From assembly GCA_012274205.1 (NCBI GenBank), contig JAAOZY010000098.1:1-5053 (forward strand): a DNA stretch of 5,053 nt, written 5' to 3'. The notes below the pieces were generated by a model, which had not been told where the DNA came from, made no database searches, and worked only from the letters and a program-made list of their open reading frames with translations. The position numbers were made by a program, and so were the translations under genes. This DNA is from Betaproteobacteria bacterium (GTDB lineage: Bacteria > Pseudomonadota > Gammaproteobacteria > Burkholderiales > SG8-39). Below are positions 1 to 5,053 of the stretch, in pieces (the stretch's first letter is position 1; every line of letters begins with the position of its first letter).

Positions 1-168
1 ATACACGCCCTCATAGACGCCGGCGGCAACTTCCGTAAGGAACAGCTTGCCCTTCACGCCGTTGATCCGGATGCTGGCCTTCGCCCCGGGGGTGCCTGAC
101 AGGGAAAAGAACAGCGCCTCGCCCGCAGCCAGGCGCGCCGCCGGATCCGCTTCGAAGCGGTCGATCTT
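1..168 (-). repeat. protein-level repeat unit 2 of the exported protein (partial)
   Basis: Codes for residues 152-207 of the exported protein. It is the second copy of the unit at 337-504, with 31 of 56 residues identical without gaps. The window edge cuts it right after VYEGVY, so the end of the unit and any further units are not visible. The DNA of the two copies has diverged, which points to an old duplication. Confidence 0.8.
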
Positions 169-621
169 GACCGCCGCCGCCCGGGTCGCGGCGTCGGCCG
201 CGCGTTTTACTTCGGAACGCGACGCGGCGCCGGCAAGCAGGGACTCATCCAGAACCGCGCTTGCGATTTGATTTCCGTGGCGCAGATTCGCGGTGACCGT
301 GGTACCGGCGCTCATGCGGTCCTTGCTGCGGATGGTGTACGTGCCTTCATATACGCCGGCTTCCACTTCCTGCAGCGCGTATCTGTCCACCACGCCGTCG
401 ATGCGGATGGTGGCCGCCCCGCCGGGACTGCCGTAGAGGGTGAACAACAGATCGCGACCCGCGACCAGCCGCGGCGCAGGCTCCACGTCGAAGCCGTCGA
501 TCCTGGGGGCCGTCGCAGCGTAGGCGGACTGCTGCGCCTGCGCAACGCTCGGGAAAAATGCTGGCGGAATCAGCGCCGTCAGTGCGAACAGCGCGAACAG
601 TGCTTGCTTGAATATGTTCAT
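1..621 (-). CDS. exported tandem-repeat protein, function unknown (C-terminus outside window)
   Basis: The frame reads open for 207 codons from ATG at 621 to base 1, with no stop, so the C-terminus is missing. The N-terminus is a classic Sec signal peptide: Lys5, a hydrophobic stretch over residues 7-23, and an AQA cleavage motif at 27-29. The mature part holds two copies of one unit, residues 40-95 and 152-207. They start RIDGFDVEP and KIDRFEADP and both end in AGVYEG.Y. By hand count 31 of 56 positions are identical without gaps, at a period of 112 residues. The alternating hydrophobic pattern and the conserved Gly-Pro-Gly and Ile-Arg-Ile segments suggest small beta-sandwich domains. A Lys/Arg/Ala-rich linker lies between the copies (about 130-150). 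A weak GGAA ribosome site lies 5 bases before the start. The gene follows the CsbD-like gene by 31 bases and is probably in its operon. I do not recognise the family with certainty; similar repeats may occur in periplasmic proteins with a C-terminal glycine-zipper segment, but that end is not visible here. Confidence 0.85.
   Translation of the reverse strand, partial: MNIFKQALFALFALTALIPPAFFPSVAQAQQSAYAATAPRIDGFDVEPAPRLVAGRDLLFTLYGSPGGAATIRIDGVVDRYALQEVEAGVYEGTYTIRSKDRMSAGTTVTANLRHGNQIASAVLDESLLAGAASRSEVKRAADAATRAAAVKIDRFEADPAARLAAGEALFFSLSGTPGAKASIRINGVKGKLFLTEVAAGVYEGVY
337..504 (-). repeat. protein-level repeat unit 1 of the exported protein
   Basis: Codes for residues 40-95 of the exported protein. 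Shared landmarks with unit 2 are ID.F...P, RL.AG, LF.L.G.PG, IRI.GV and EV.AGVYEG.Y. In this complete copy the sequence continues for another 30 or so residues (TIRSKDRMSAG through AVLDESL) before the linker, so the full domain is probably 85-90 residues long. Confidence 0.8.
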
Positions 622-652
622 GGATTTTCCATAGTGGTTATTGCGTTCGAAT

Positions 653-874
653 TCAATGGCTGGAAGGATTCCAGTTGCGATTGCGATCGAGGAATTCGCG
701 CAGCTGGCGCTCGGCTTCCTCTTGCGACCTGCCATGCCGTGCCTGAATGCTTCCGGCCAGCTGGTCGCGCTTGCCGGCGTCCACGCCGGTGTCGTCGTGG
801 GTAAGCCTGCCCCACTGCTGCCTCAGCTTGCCGCCGAATTGCTTGAAGTTGCCTGCGATCCGATCCCGGTTCAT
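653..874 (-). CDS. CsbD-family (YjbJ-like) small stress-associated protein
   Basis: A 73-residue hydrophilic protein that matches the CsbD family along its whole length. It has the family's N-terminal MN.D.I.GN.KQF.GK signature, then QWG.LT.DD (residues 20-28), GKRDQLAG.IQ (34-44) and an acidic/basic helix with EEAERQ (52-57). Usual length is 60-75 residues. Family members such as E. coli YjbJ and Bacillus CsbD are abundant small soluble proteins linked to general stress or stationary phase; no enzymatic activity is established. The start at 874 is well supported: AGGAGG at 885-880 lies 5 bases upstream. The C-terminal tail after LDRNRN is short and not conserved. It is the first gene of a probable two-gene minus-strand operon with the exported repeat protein, and is divergent from the Crp/Fnr gene. 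Stress-type regulation is likely from the family, not shown by a promoter I can identify. Confidence 0.93.
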   Translation of the reverse strand: MNRDRIAGNFKQFGGKLRQQWGRLTHDDTGVDAGKRDQLAGSIQARHGRSQEEAERQLREFLDRNRNWNPSSH

Positions 875-974
875 GCATGCCTCCTGCGATGGCCAAATCG
901 GGTATGCAACCGGCTAAAAGGCCGATAGCGCGCACACCCAGGCAAGAATTGTCCGGTGTGCCGCATTCAGGGTC

Positions 975-990
975 TGTACGTTGCCGTACA
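975..990. promoter_or_regulatory. operator-like palindrome, site A
   Basis: TGTACGTTGCCGTACA is a perfect inverted repeat with 6-base arms and a 4-base spacer. It can equally be read as TGTAC-N6-GTACA. That is the same geometry as the Crp site TGTGA-N6-TCACA, but with a different half-site. It lies about 100 bases upstream of the CsbD-like start and about 165 bases upstream of the Crp/Fnr start, so it could serve either unit. Related sites follow at 1029 and 1064. Binding protein unknown. Confidence 0.5.
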
Positions 991-1028
991 CATGCGCCGG
1001 GTCGCGGAGTTGCAGGAAATCCGGTTTA

Positions 1029-1044
1029 TGTTGGTTAGCGTACA
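1029..1044 (+). promoter_or_regulatory. operator-like site B, degenerate copy of site A
   Basis: TGTTGGTTAGCGTACA matches site A at 12 of 16 positions: the right half-site CGTACA is identical and the left keeps TGT..G. Its start is 54 bases after that of site A, close to five helical turns, so a protein dimer on each would sit on roughly the same face of the DNA. Function is inferred from this repetition only. Confidence 0.42.
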
Positions 1045-1063
1045 TATGAACACACGCTTACCT

Positions 1064-1079
1064 GCTACGCTTGCCAACA
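1064..1079 (-). promoter_or_regulatory. operator-like site C, inverted relative to site B
   Basis: Read on the minus strand this is TGTTGGCAAGCGTAGC, which matches site B at 12 of 16 positions, with the whole left half identical. It lies about 75-90 bases before the Crp/Fnr start codon, a place where a bound regulator could block or activate transcription. The match to the perfect palindrome (site A) is only about 8 of 16, so this is the weakest of the three. Confidence 0.32.
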
Positions 1080-1155
1080 TCGGGCCGTAGTCTTGCCCTG
1101 ACCCCGGCCTGCCCGCTGGCAGTTTCACTCCACGATGGAAGGCTGTAGACCGCCC

Positions 1156-1953
1156 ATGCCCGCGCTGCAAAGCCCGAATCAGAATCACCTTCTTGCCGCC
1201 CTGGCCACTGAGGAGTTCGAGCGCCTGGCGCCGAATCTGGAGCCGGTCGACATGCGACTTGGCGACGTACTCTACGAGTCCGGCGGCCTGCTGCAGCACG
1301 TCTATTTCCCGACGACGGCAATCCTGTCCCTGCACTACGTCATGGAGAACGGCGCCTCCTCCGAAATTGCGGGCGTGGGTAACGAAGGCGTGCTCGGCAT
1401 TTCACTGTTCATGGGCGGCAATACCACGCCCAGCCGCGCCGTCGTTCAGACCGGGGGTCAGGGCTACCGCCTGAAAGCGCAGCTGTTGGCGCAGGAATTC
1501 AAGCGCGCCGGGGCGATGCAGCTGCTGCTGCTGCGCTACACCCAGGCGCTGATCACGCAGATGTCGCAGACCGCGGCATGTAACCGGCACCATTCGCTGG
1601 TGCAGCAGCTATGCCGCTGGCTGCTGCTGACGCTGGATCGCATGCCGACGAACGAACTGATCATGACGCAGGAGCTGGTCGCGAGCATGCTCGGGGTGCG
1701 CCGCGAAGGCGTGACCGAGGCTGCCGGAAAATTGCAGCAGGCGGGCGTGATCAGCTACCGCCGCGGGCACATCACCGTAATCGACCGCGCCGGGCTGGAG
1801 TCCCAGGTGTGCGAGTGTTACCAGGTCGTAAAGAAGGAATTCGCGCGCCTGCTGCCGGACCTGCTTCTGCGGCAGGAGCGTGCGCCGCAGCCGCAGCTGG
1901 CGCAACAGCGGGAAGGCGCGGGCACAACCGTGCGCGCCCTGCGCCGCAAATGA
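1156..1953 (+). CDS. Crp/Fnr-family transcriptional regulator
   Basis: A DNA-binding one-component regulator of 265 residues. Residues about 15-125 form the effector-binding beta-roll, with YESGG..QHVYFPT, GVGNEG.LG and SRAVV segments. A long dimerisation helix follows (about 120-150). The C-terminal winged helix-turn-helix at about 171-198 contains TQELVASMLGVRREGVTEAA. Arg183-Glu184 align with the base-contacting Arg180-Glu181 of E. coli CRP, but the position of CRP Arg185 is Glu. There is no N-terminal cysteine cluster, so it is not an oxygen-sensing Fe-S FNR; the ligand is unknown. An in-frame ATG at 1135 would add 7 residues but has no ribosome site. I prefer 1156, because MPALQSPNQNH is how I recall homologues beginning and GGAAGG lies 13 bases upstream, although that is a long gap. 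The tail after residue 238 is Gln/Arg-rich and probably disordered. It is divergent from the CsbD-like gene and 85 bases before the kinase. Confidence 0.94.
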   Translation: MPALQSPNQNHLLAALATEEFERLAPNLEPVDMRLGDVLYESGGLLQHVYFPTTAILSLHYVMENGASSEIAGVGNEGVLGISLFMGGNTTPSRAVVQTGGQGYRLKAQLLAQEFKRAGAMQLLLLRYTQALITQMSQTAACNRHHSLVQQLCRWLLLTLDRMPTNELIMTQELVASMLGVRREGVTEAAGKLQQAGVISYRRGHITVIDRAGLESQVCECYQVVKKEFARLLPDLLLRQERAPQPQLAQQREGAGTTVRALRRK

Positions 1954-2030
1954 ACGCCGCCCGCGCGGACCGCAGCGGCGCTCCGGCCATGGCGCCGGCG
2001 TCGCGTTGCGTGCTGGTCGCGCACGAAGCC

Positions 2031-2041
2031 GAGGTCCCTTG
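2031..2041 (+). promoter_or_regulatory. ribosome binding site and TTG start of the hybrid kinase
   Basis: GAGG at 2031-2034 lies 4 bases before TTG at 2039. The first codons then give MKATKQIAVS, a short positively charged N-terminus leading straight into the first membrane helix. The kinase frame is open upstream to an ATG at 1880 inside the Crp/Fnr gene, but those 53 residues are Arg/Pro/Gly-rich, look like an out-of-frame reading of the neighbour, and would put an odd extension before the membrane segment. TTG is therefore the best-supported start. Confidence 0.72.
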
Positions 2042-4738
2042 AAAGCGACAAAGCAAATCGCGGTTTCCCTCGCTGCGGCGGCGCTGCTGGTTGCGCTGGT
2101 GGTGGTCCTGTCGCTGGGTGCGTTCAGGCAGCTCGAGGCAGCCGCAGCGGCGCGGACGCAGACCTACGATTTGATCATTCGCGCCGACAGCCTGTTGTCT
2201 GATCTGATCGACGCCGAATCCGGCCAGCGCGGCTATGCGCTGACCGGCGACGCCAACTTTCTGGAACAATATGTGGCGGTGCGCGACGGCGTCCGCGGCC
2301 ATCTGGCCGATTTGCGCCTGCTGGCCCTGGCCGGTGGCGCACAGGACTATCTGGACGCACTGGCACCTCTGGTAGACGCCAAACTGGCTGACATGGCGGA
2401 CAACATCGCGCTGCGCCGCCAGCAGGACCAGGGCGCCGCAGCGTCGGCCGCGGGTGAAGCGCGGGGCAAGCAGCTGATGGATTCGATTCGCGCCGGGATG
2501 CGCAGCTTCCAGCAGCTGGAGCAGGGCGTGCTGGCGCAGCAGGAAGCGGCGTTCCAGTCGAACATGCGCCGGCTGCTGGCCGCGATTATTGCATCCAGCC
2601 TGTTTGCGCTGCTGTCTGCGCTGGCCTTCGCCAATCTGATCTTCCGGGAATCCCGGCATCGGCTGAAGAATCTGGTCCACATCGAAACCCAGCACCTGCT
2701 CGACGCCCAGGAACGCATCAACCGGCAACTGCAGCAAGCCAACGCCACCTTGCAGATCAACGAAGAACGGCTCACCGTCACGCTCAATTCCATCGCTGAC
2801 GGCGTGATCGCCACCGATGCCGAAGGGCGCGTAACACTGCTGAATCCCCTGGCCCAACGGCTCACCGGCTGGACGCAGGCGCAAGCGGTCGGGCGCCCAG
2901 TGGACGAAATCTTTCACATCATCAGCCAGGAAACCCGCCTGCCCGCGGCGATCCCGGTGACGGAAACCCTGGCGCGCGGCACCGTCCAGGGCCTCGCGAA
3001 CCACACCATACTGGTCGCGCGCGACGGCAGCGAGTGCGCCATCGCCGACTGCTGCGCCCCGATCCGCGACCGCGACGCCAAGGTGGTCGGCGCCGTGTTG
3101 GTGTTCCGCGACGTCACCGGGGAATACGCGACACAAGAGGCTTTGCGCGAGCATCAGGTCTACACCCGCTCGCTGTTCGAATCGAACATCGACCCGATCA
3201 TGACCACCGATCCGTCCGGCATCATTACCGACGTCAACAATCAGATGGAGGCGCTCGCAGGCTGCGCGCGTGGCGAACTGATCGGCACGCCGTTCAAGAA
3301 TTACTTCACCGATCCGGGGCGGGCCGAGGCCGGCATCGAGCGGGTGCTGCGCGAAAAGAAGCTCAGCAACTACGAACTCATCGCGCGCGCGCGCGACGGC
3401 AGGCAAACCGAGGTGTCCTACAACGCTACCGCCTTCTACGACGGGAGCGGAGCACTGAAAGGCGTGTTCGCAGCGGCGCGGGACGTCACCGAAAGCAAAC
3501 GCCTGGACCGGGCGCTGCAGGAAAAGAACGCCGAGCTGGAGAACGCCCGCTCCGTCGCCGACAAGGCCAACCTCGCCAAATCGGATTTCCTTTCCAGCAT
3601 GAGCCATGAGCTGCGCACGCCGCTCAACGCGGTGCTCGGTTTTGCGCAGGTCATTGAATCGGGTACGCCGCCGCCGACGCCGTCGCAGAAGCGCAGCCTG
3701 GACCAGATTCTCAAGGCCGGGTGGTACCTGCTGGAATTGATCAACGAAATTCTCGACCTCGCGCGCATCGAGTCCGGCAGGCTGACGCTGTCGCAGGAGC
3801 CGGTTGCGCTGAACGAGGTCATGCTCGAATGCCGGGCCATGATAGAGCCGCAGGCGCGGCTGCGCGGCATCGGCATGCGCTTCCCGTACTTCGACACGTC
3901 GAGCTTCGTCCTCGCCGACAGAACCCGGCTGAAGCAGGTGCTGATCAATCTTCTTTTCAACGCAATCAAGTACAACAAGCCCGATGGCACGGTCGCCGTG
4001 GACTGCGTGGCGCTGGCGCCCGCATCGGTGCGCATCAGCGTGAGGGACAGCGGCGCCGGATTGCCTGCGGAGAAGCTGGCGCAGCTGTTCCAGCCGTTCA
4101 ACCGCCTCGGAAAAGAGGCCGGCGTCGAGGAAGGCACGGGGATCGGCCTGGTGGTGGCCAAGCGCCTGGTCGAGTTGATGGGCGGCAGCATCGGCGTCGA
4201 CAGCACGGTGGGTGCGGGCACCACGTTCTGGATCGAATTGGCGCAATGCGCGGCACCCCGGCTCAGCAGCGAAGCGGATCATTTCGCCGCGGCCGTCCTG
4301 CCCCGGGCCGCGGCCGGCGCTGCTGTGCGCACGCTGCTCTATGTCGAGGACAATCCGGCCAACCTGCGCCTGGTCGAGGAACTGATCGCACGCCGATCCG
4401 ATCTGCGCCTGCTCAGCGCCGCAGACGGGAAGCTCGGCATCGAGCTCGCGCGCGAATTCCTGCCGGATGTGATCCTGATGGACATCAATCTGCCCGGCAT
4501 CAGCGGCATCGAGGCCATGACAATGCTGCATGCAAGCCCGTCGACCACGCATATTCCGATCGTGGCGATCAGCGCGAATGCGATGTCAGACGACGTCAAG
4601 AAAGGCCTGGAGGCGGGATTTTTCCGCTATCTCACCAAACCCATCGTGCTTAACGAGTTCATGGACGCCTTGGGCGTCGCACTGGAATACTCGGCGGCAC
4701 AAGCTGCACACAAGCGCGAAAAGGAAGCGATTCAATGA
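2039..4738 (+). CDS. membrane hybrid sensor histidine kinase (CHASE3-PAS-PAS-HisKA-HATPase-REC)
   Basis: An 899-residue sensor that autophosphorylates on His and relays to Asp. The first membrane helix is at about 6-29. A periplasmic CHASE3 domain (about 35-175) has the typical DAESGQRGYALTGD at 58-71. The second helix is at about 179-202, followed by a coiled-coil linker. PAS 1 is at about 242-360 (ending FRDVTGE) and PAS 2 at about 368-487 (ending ARDVTESK). A second coiled coil precedes the HisKA H-box SHELRTPLN with His523. The ATPase domain has N-box Asn637/Asn641, G1 DSGAGLP (670-676) and G2 GTGIGL (699-704), so it looks active. The C-terminal receiver (about 764-882) has acidic Glu770-Asp771, phosphoacceptor Asp815, Ser845 and Lys867. 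All catalytic residues are present. No HPt domain is visible. It starts 85 bases after the Crp/Fnr gene with no T-rich terminator between them, and overlaps the next gene by ATGA. The signal sensed is unknown; PAS cofactors cannot be read from the sequence. Confidence 0.96.
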   Translation: MKATKQIAVSLAAAALLVALVVVLSLGAFRQLEAAAAARTQTYDLIIRADSLLSDLIDAESGQRGYALTGDANFLEQYVAVRDGVRGHLADLRLLALAGGAQDYLDALAPLVDAKLADMADNIALRRQQDQGAAASAAGEARGKQLMDSIRAGMRSFQQLEQGVLAQQEAAFQSNMRRLLAAIIASSLFALLSALAFANLIFRESRHRLKNLVHIETQHLLDAQERINRQLQQANATLQINEERLTVTLNSIADGVIATDAEGRVTLLNPLAQRLTGWTQAQAVGRPVDEIFHIISQETRLPAAIPVTETLARGTVQGLANHTILVARDGSECAIADCCAPIRDRDAKVVGAVLVFRDVTGEYATQEALREHQVYTRSLFESNIDPIMTTDPSGIITDVNNQMEALAGCARGELIGTPFKNYFTDPGRAEAGIERVLREKKLSNYELIARARDGRQTEVSYNATAFYDGSGALKGVFAAARDVTESKRLDRALQEKNAELENARSVADKANLAKSDFLSSMSHELRTPLNAVLGFAQVIESGTPPPTPSQKRSLDQILKAGWYLLELINEILDLARIESGRLTLSQEPVALNEVMLECRAMIEPQARLRGIGMRFPYFDTSSFVLADRTRLKQVLINLLFNAIKYNKPDGTVAVDCVALAPASVRISVRDSGAGLPAEKLAQLFQPFNRLGKEAGVEEGTGIGLVVAKRLVELMGGSIGVDSTVGAGTTFWIELAQCAAPRLSSEADHFAAAVLPRAAAGAAVRTLLYVEDNPANLRLVEELIARRSDLRLLSAADGKLGIELAREFLPDVILMDINLPGISGIEAMTMLHASPSTTHIPIVAISANAMSDDVKKGLEAGFFRYLTKPIVLNEFMDALGVALEYSAAQAAHKREKEAIQ

Positions 4739-5053
4739 TTACCGATACTGAAATTCTGAACGCAAATGTGCTGATCGTGGACGATCAGGAGTCCAATGTG
4801 CAGTTGCTCGAGGAAATCCTGAAGGAAGCCGGCTATACCCGCGTGAGCTCGACCATGGATCCACATGCCGTCGCCGCGCTGCATCGCGAGCACCGCTACG
4901 ACCTGATTCTGCTCGATCTGAAAATGCCGGGCATGGACGGTTTTCAGGTCATGGAAAACCTCAAGGCGATCGAAACGGAAGGTTACATTCCCGTACTTGT
5001 GATCACTGCCGAACCCGGCCACAAGCTGCGCGCCCTGCAGGCCGGCGCCAAGG
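4735..5053 (+). CDS. response regulator, N-terminal receiver domain (C-terminus outside window)
   Basis: 106 codons are visible and the window ends inside the gene. The residues form a CheY-like receiver: VLIVDDQE with acidic Asp16-Asp17, the phosphoacceptor Asp61 in LILLDLKMPGMDGF, and Thr91 in VLVITA. The conserved Lys of the final receiver strand would lie just past the window edge. The start ATG overlaps the kinase stop as ATGA, and AAGGA (4721-4725) inside the kinase end lies 9 bases upstream. This layout predicts translational coupling and makes the protein the likely partner of the kinase. The output domain is not visible. From memory, receivers with the sequence STMDP...HR..RYDLILLDL and GHKLRALQAGAK are joined to signalling output modules (HD-GYP, GGDEF/PAS or kinase), but a stand-alone receiver is equally compatible with what is seen. 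Confidence 0.92.
   Translation, partial: MITDTEILNANVLIVDDQESNVQLLEEILKEAGYTRVSSTMDPHAVAALHREHRYDLILLDLKMPGMDGFQVMENLKAIETEGYIPVLVITAEPGHKLRALQAGAK

Larger units (their letters stand above)
1028..1080. repeat. 53-base imperfect inverted repeat upstream of the Crp/Fnr gene
   Basis: The arms ATGTTGGTTAGCGT (1028-1041) and ACGCTTGCCAACAT (1067-1080) pair at 12 of 14 positions across a 25-base spacer. The spacer holds another partial copy of the arm: ACGCTTAC at 1054-1061 pairs with GTTAGCGT at 1034-1041 with one mismatch. No run of T follows, so it is not a typical intrinsic terminator. It may be a paired operator (sites B and C) or a structured leader if transcription starts upstream. Confidence 0.55.
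875..1155. other. divergent intergenic region carrying the regulatory sequences of both transcription units
   Basis: About 280 bases between the start of the CsbD-like gene (minus) and the preferred start of the Crp/Fnr gene (plus). It must hold the promoters of both units. I could not identify a convincing -35/-10 pair for either direction. What stands out is the cluster of related inverted-repeat sites between 975 and 1080, listed separately. A small 4-base-arm hairpin (CGGC 911-914, GCCG 921-924) lies in the presumed leader of the CsbD-like gene and is too short to interpret. Confidence 0.6.

Noticed and set aside
268..928. Plus-strand open frames over the first 930 bases
   Set aside because: They run antisense to the exported protein and the CsbD-like gene, show no domain signature or ribosome site, and have low-complexity Arg/Ala-rich products.
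618..935. A minus-strand frame of 105 codons overlapping the CsbD-like gene
   Set aside because: It overlaps the strongly supported CsbD-family frame, has Arg/Ala-rich composition and no family signature. Its last codons (ATGGAAAATCCATGA) happen to end in an ATGA overlap with the exported protein's start, but there is no ribosome site for a mini-ORF there.
950..965. A fourth operator-like site upstream of site A (TGTCCG...)
   Set aside because: Only the left half resembles the motif. The right half GCCGCA does not match CGTACA beyond the last two bases.
1010..1076. Candidate sigma-70 promoters such as TTGCAG at 1010 or TTGGCA (minus strand, 1077-1072)
   Set aside because: No acceptable -10 element lies 16-18 bases downstream of either hexamer, so no promoter is annotated.
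1954..2038. Possible terminator between the Crp/Fnr gene and the kinase
   Set aside because: Short GC-rich inverted repeats exist (GGCGC 1977-1981 with GCGCC 1992-1996), but no T run follows and the arms are only 5 bases. This is expected by chance in such GC-rich sequence.
1772..4552. A 926-codon open reading frame on the minus strand, antisense to the kinase
   Set aside because: It lies exactly codon-on-codon opposite the kinase frame. In that register a stop needs a TTA, CTA or TCA codon in the kinase, and these are rare in GC-rich genes. The product is rich in His, Gln, Arg and Ala with no recognisable domain, while the plus strand encodes a complete kinase.

Overview
The window looks like a piece of chromosome from a GC-rich proteobacterium. 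A betaproteobacterium of the Burkholderiales (Oxalobacteraceae-like) is my best guess. The basis is strong GC preference at third codon positions, a Crp/Fnr-type regulator of a subfamily I associate with that order, and a YjbJ/CsbD-type small stress protein. The taxonomic call is inference; nothing here is a species marker.

Layout: the left part is read on the minus strand. A CsbD-family small protein (653-874) is followed, 31 bases downstream, by a secreted or periplasmic protein built of tandem repeats (621 down to base 1, cut by the window edge). A divergent intergenic region of about 260-280 bases separates this pair from three genes on the plus strand. These are a Crp/Fnr-family regulator (1156-1953), a membrane-bound hybrid sensor histidine kinase (CHASE3-PAS-PAS-HisKA-HATPase-REC, 2039-4738, probably starting at TTG), and a receiver-domain response regulator (4735 to the end, cut by the window edge). 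The last two overlap by ATGA, so they are probably translationally coupled.

How the parts may work together: the kinase would sense a periplasmic or membrane signal through CHASE3 and cytoplasmic cues through two PAS domains. It could then pass phosphate to its own receiver and/or to the coupled response regulator. The Crp/Fnr protein is a separate one-component regulator next door and may be co-transcribed, since no terminator is visible in the 85-base gap. The minus-strand pair looks like an envelope/stress output.

The most interesting non-coding signal is in the divergent region. There are three related 16-base operator-like sites: a perfect 6-4-6 palindrome at 975-990, a 12/16 copy at 1029-1044, and a third inverted copy at 1064-1079. 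The last two together form a long inverted repeat. They could be targets of the adjacent Crp/Fnr protein, but that is untested. I see no mobile element, CRISPR array, tRNA or rRNA, and nothing that must be a wholly new system.
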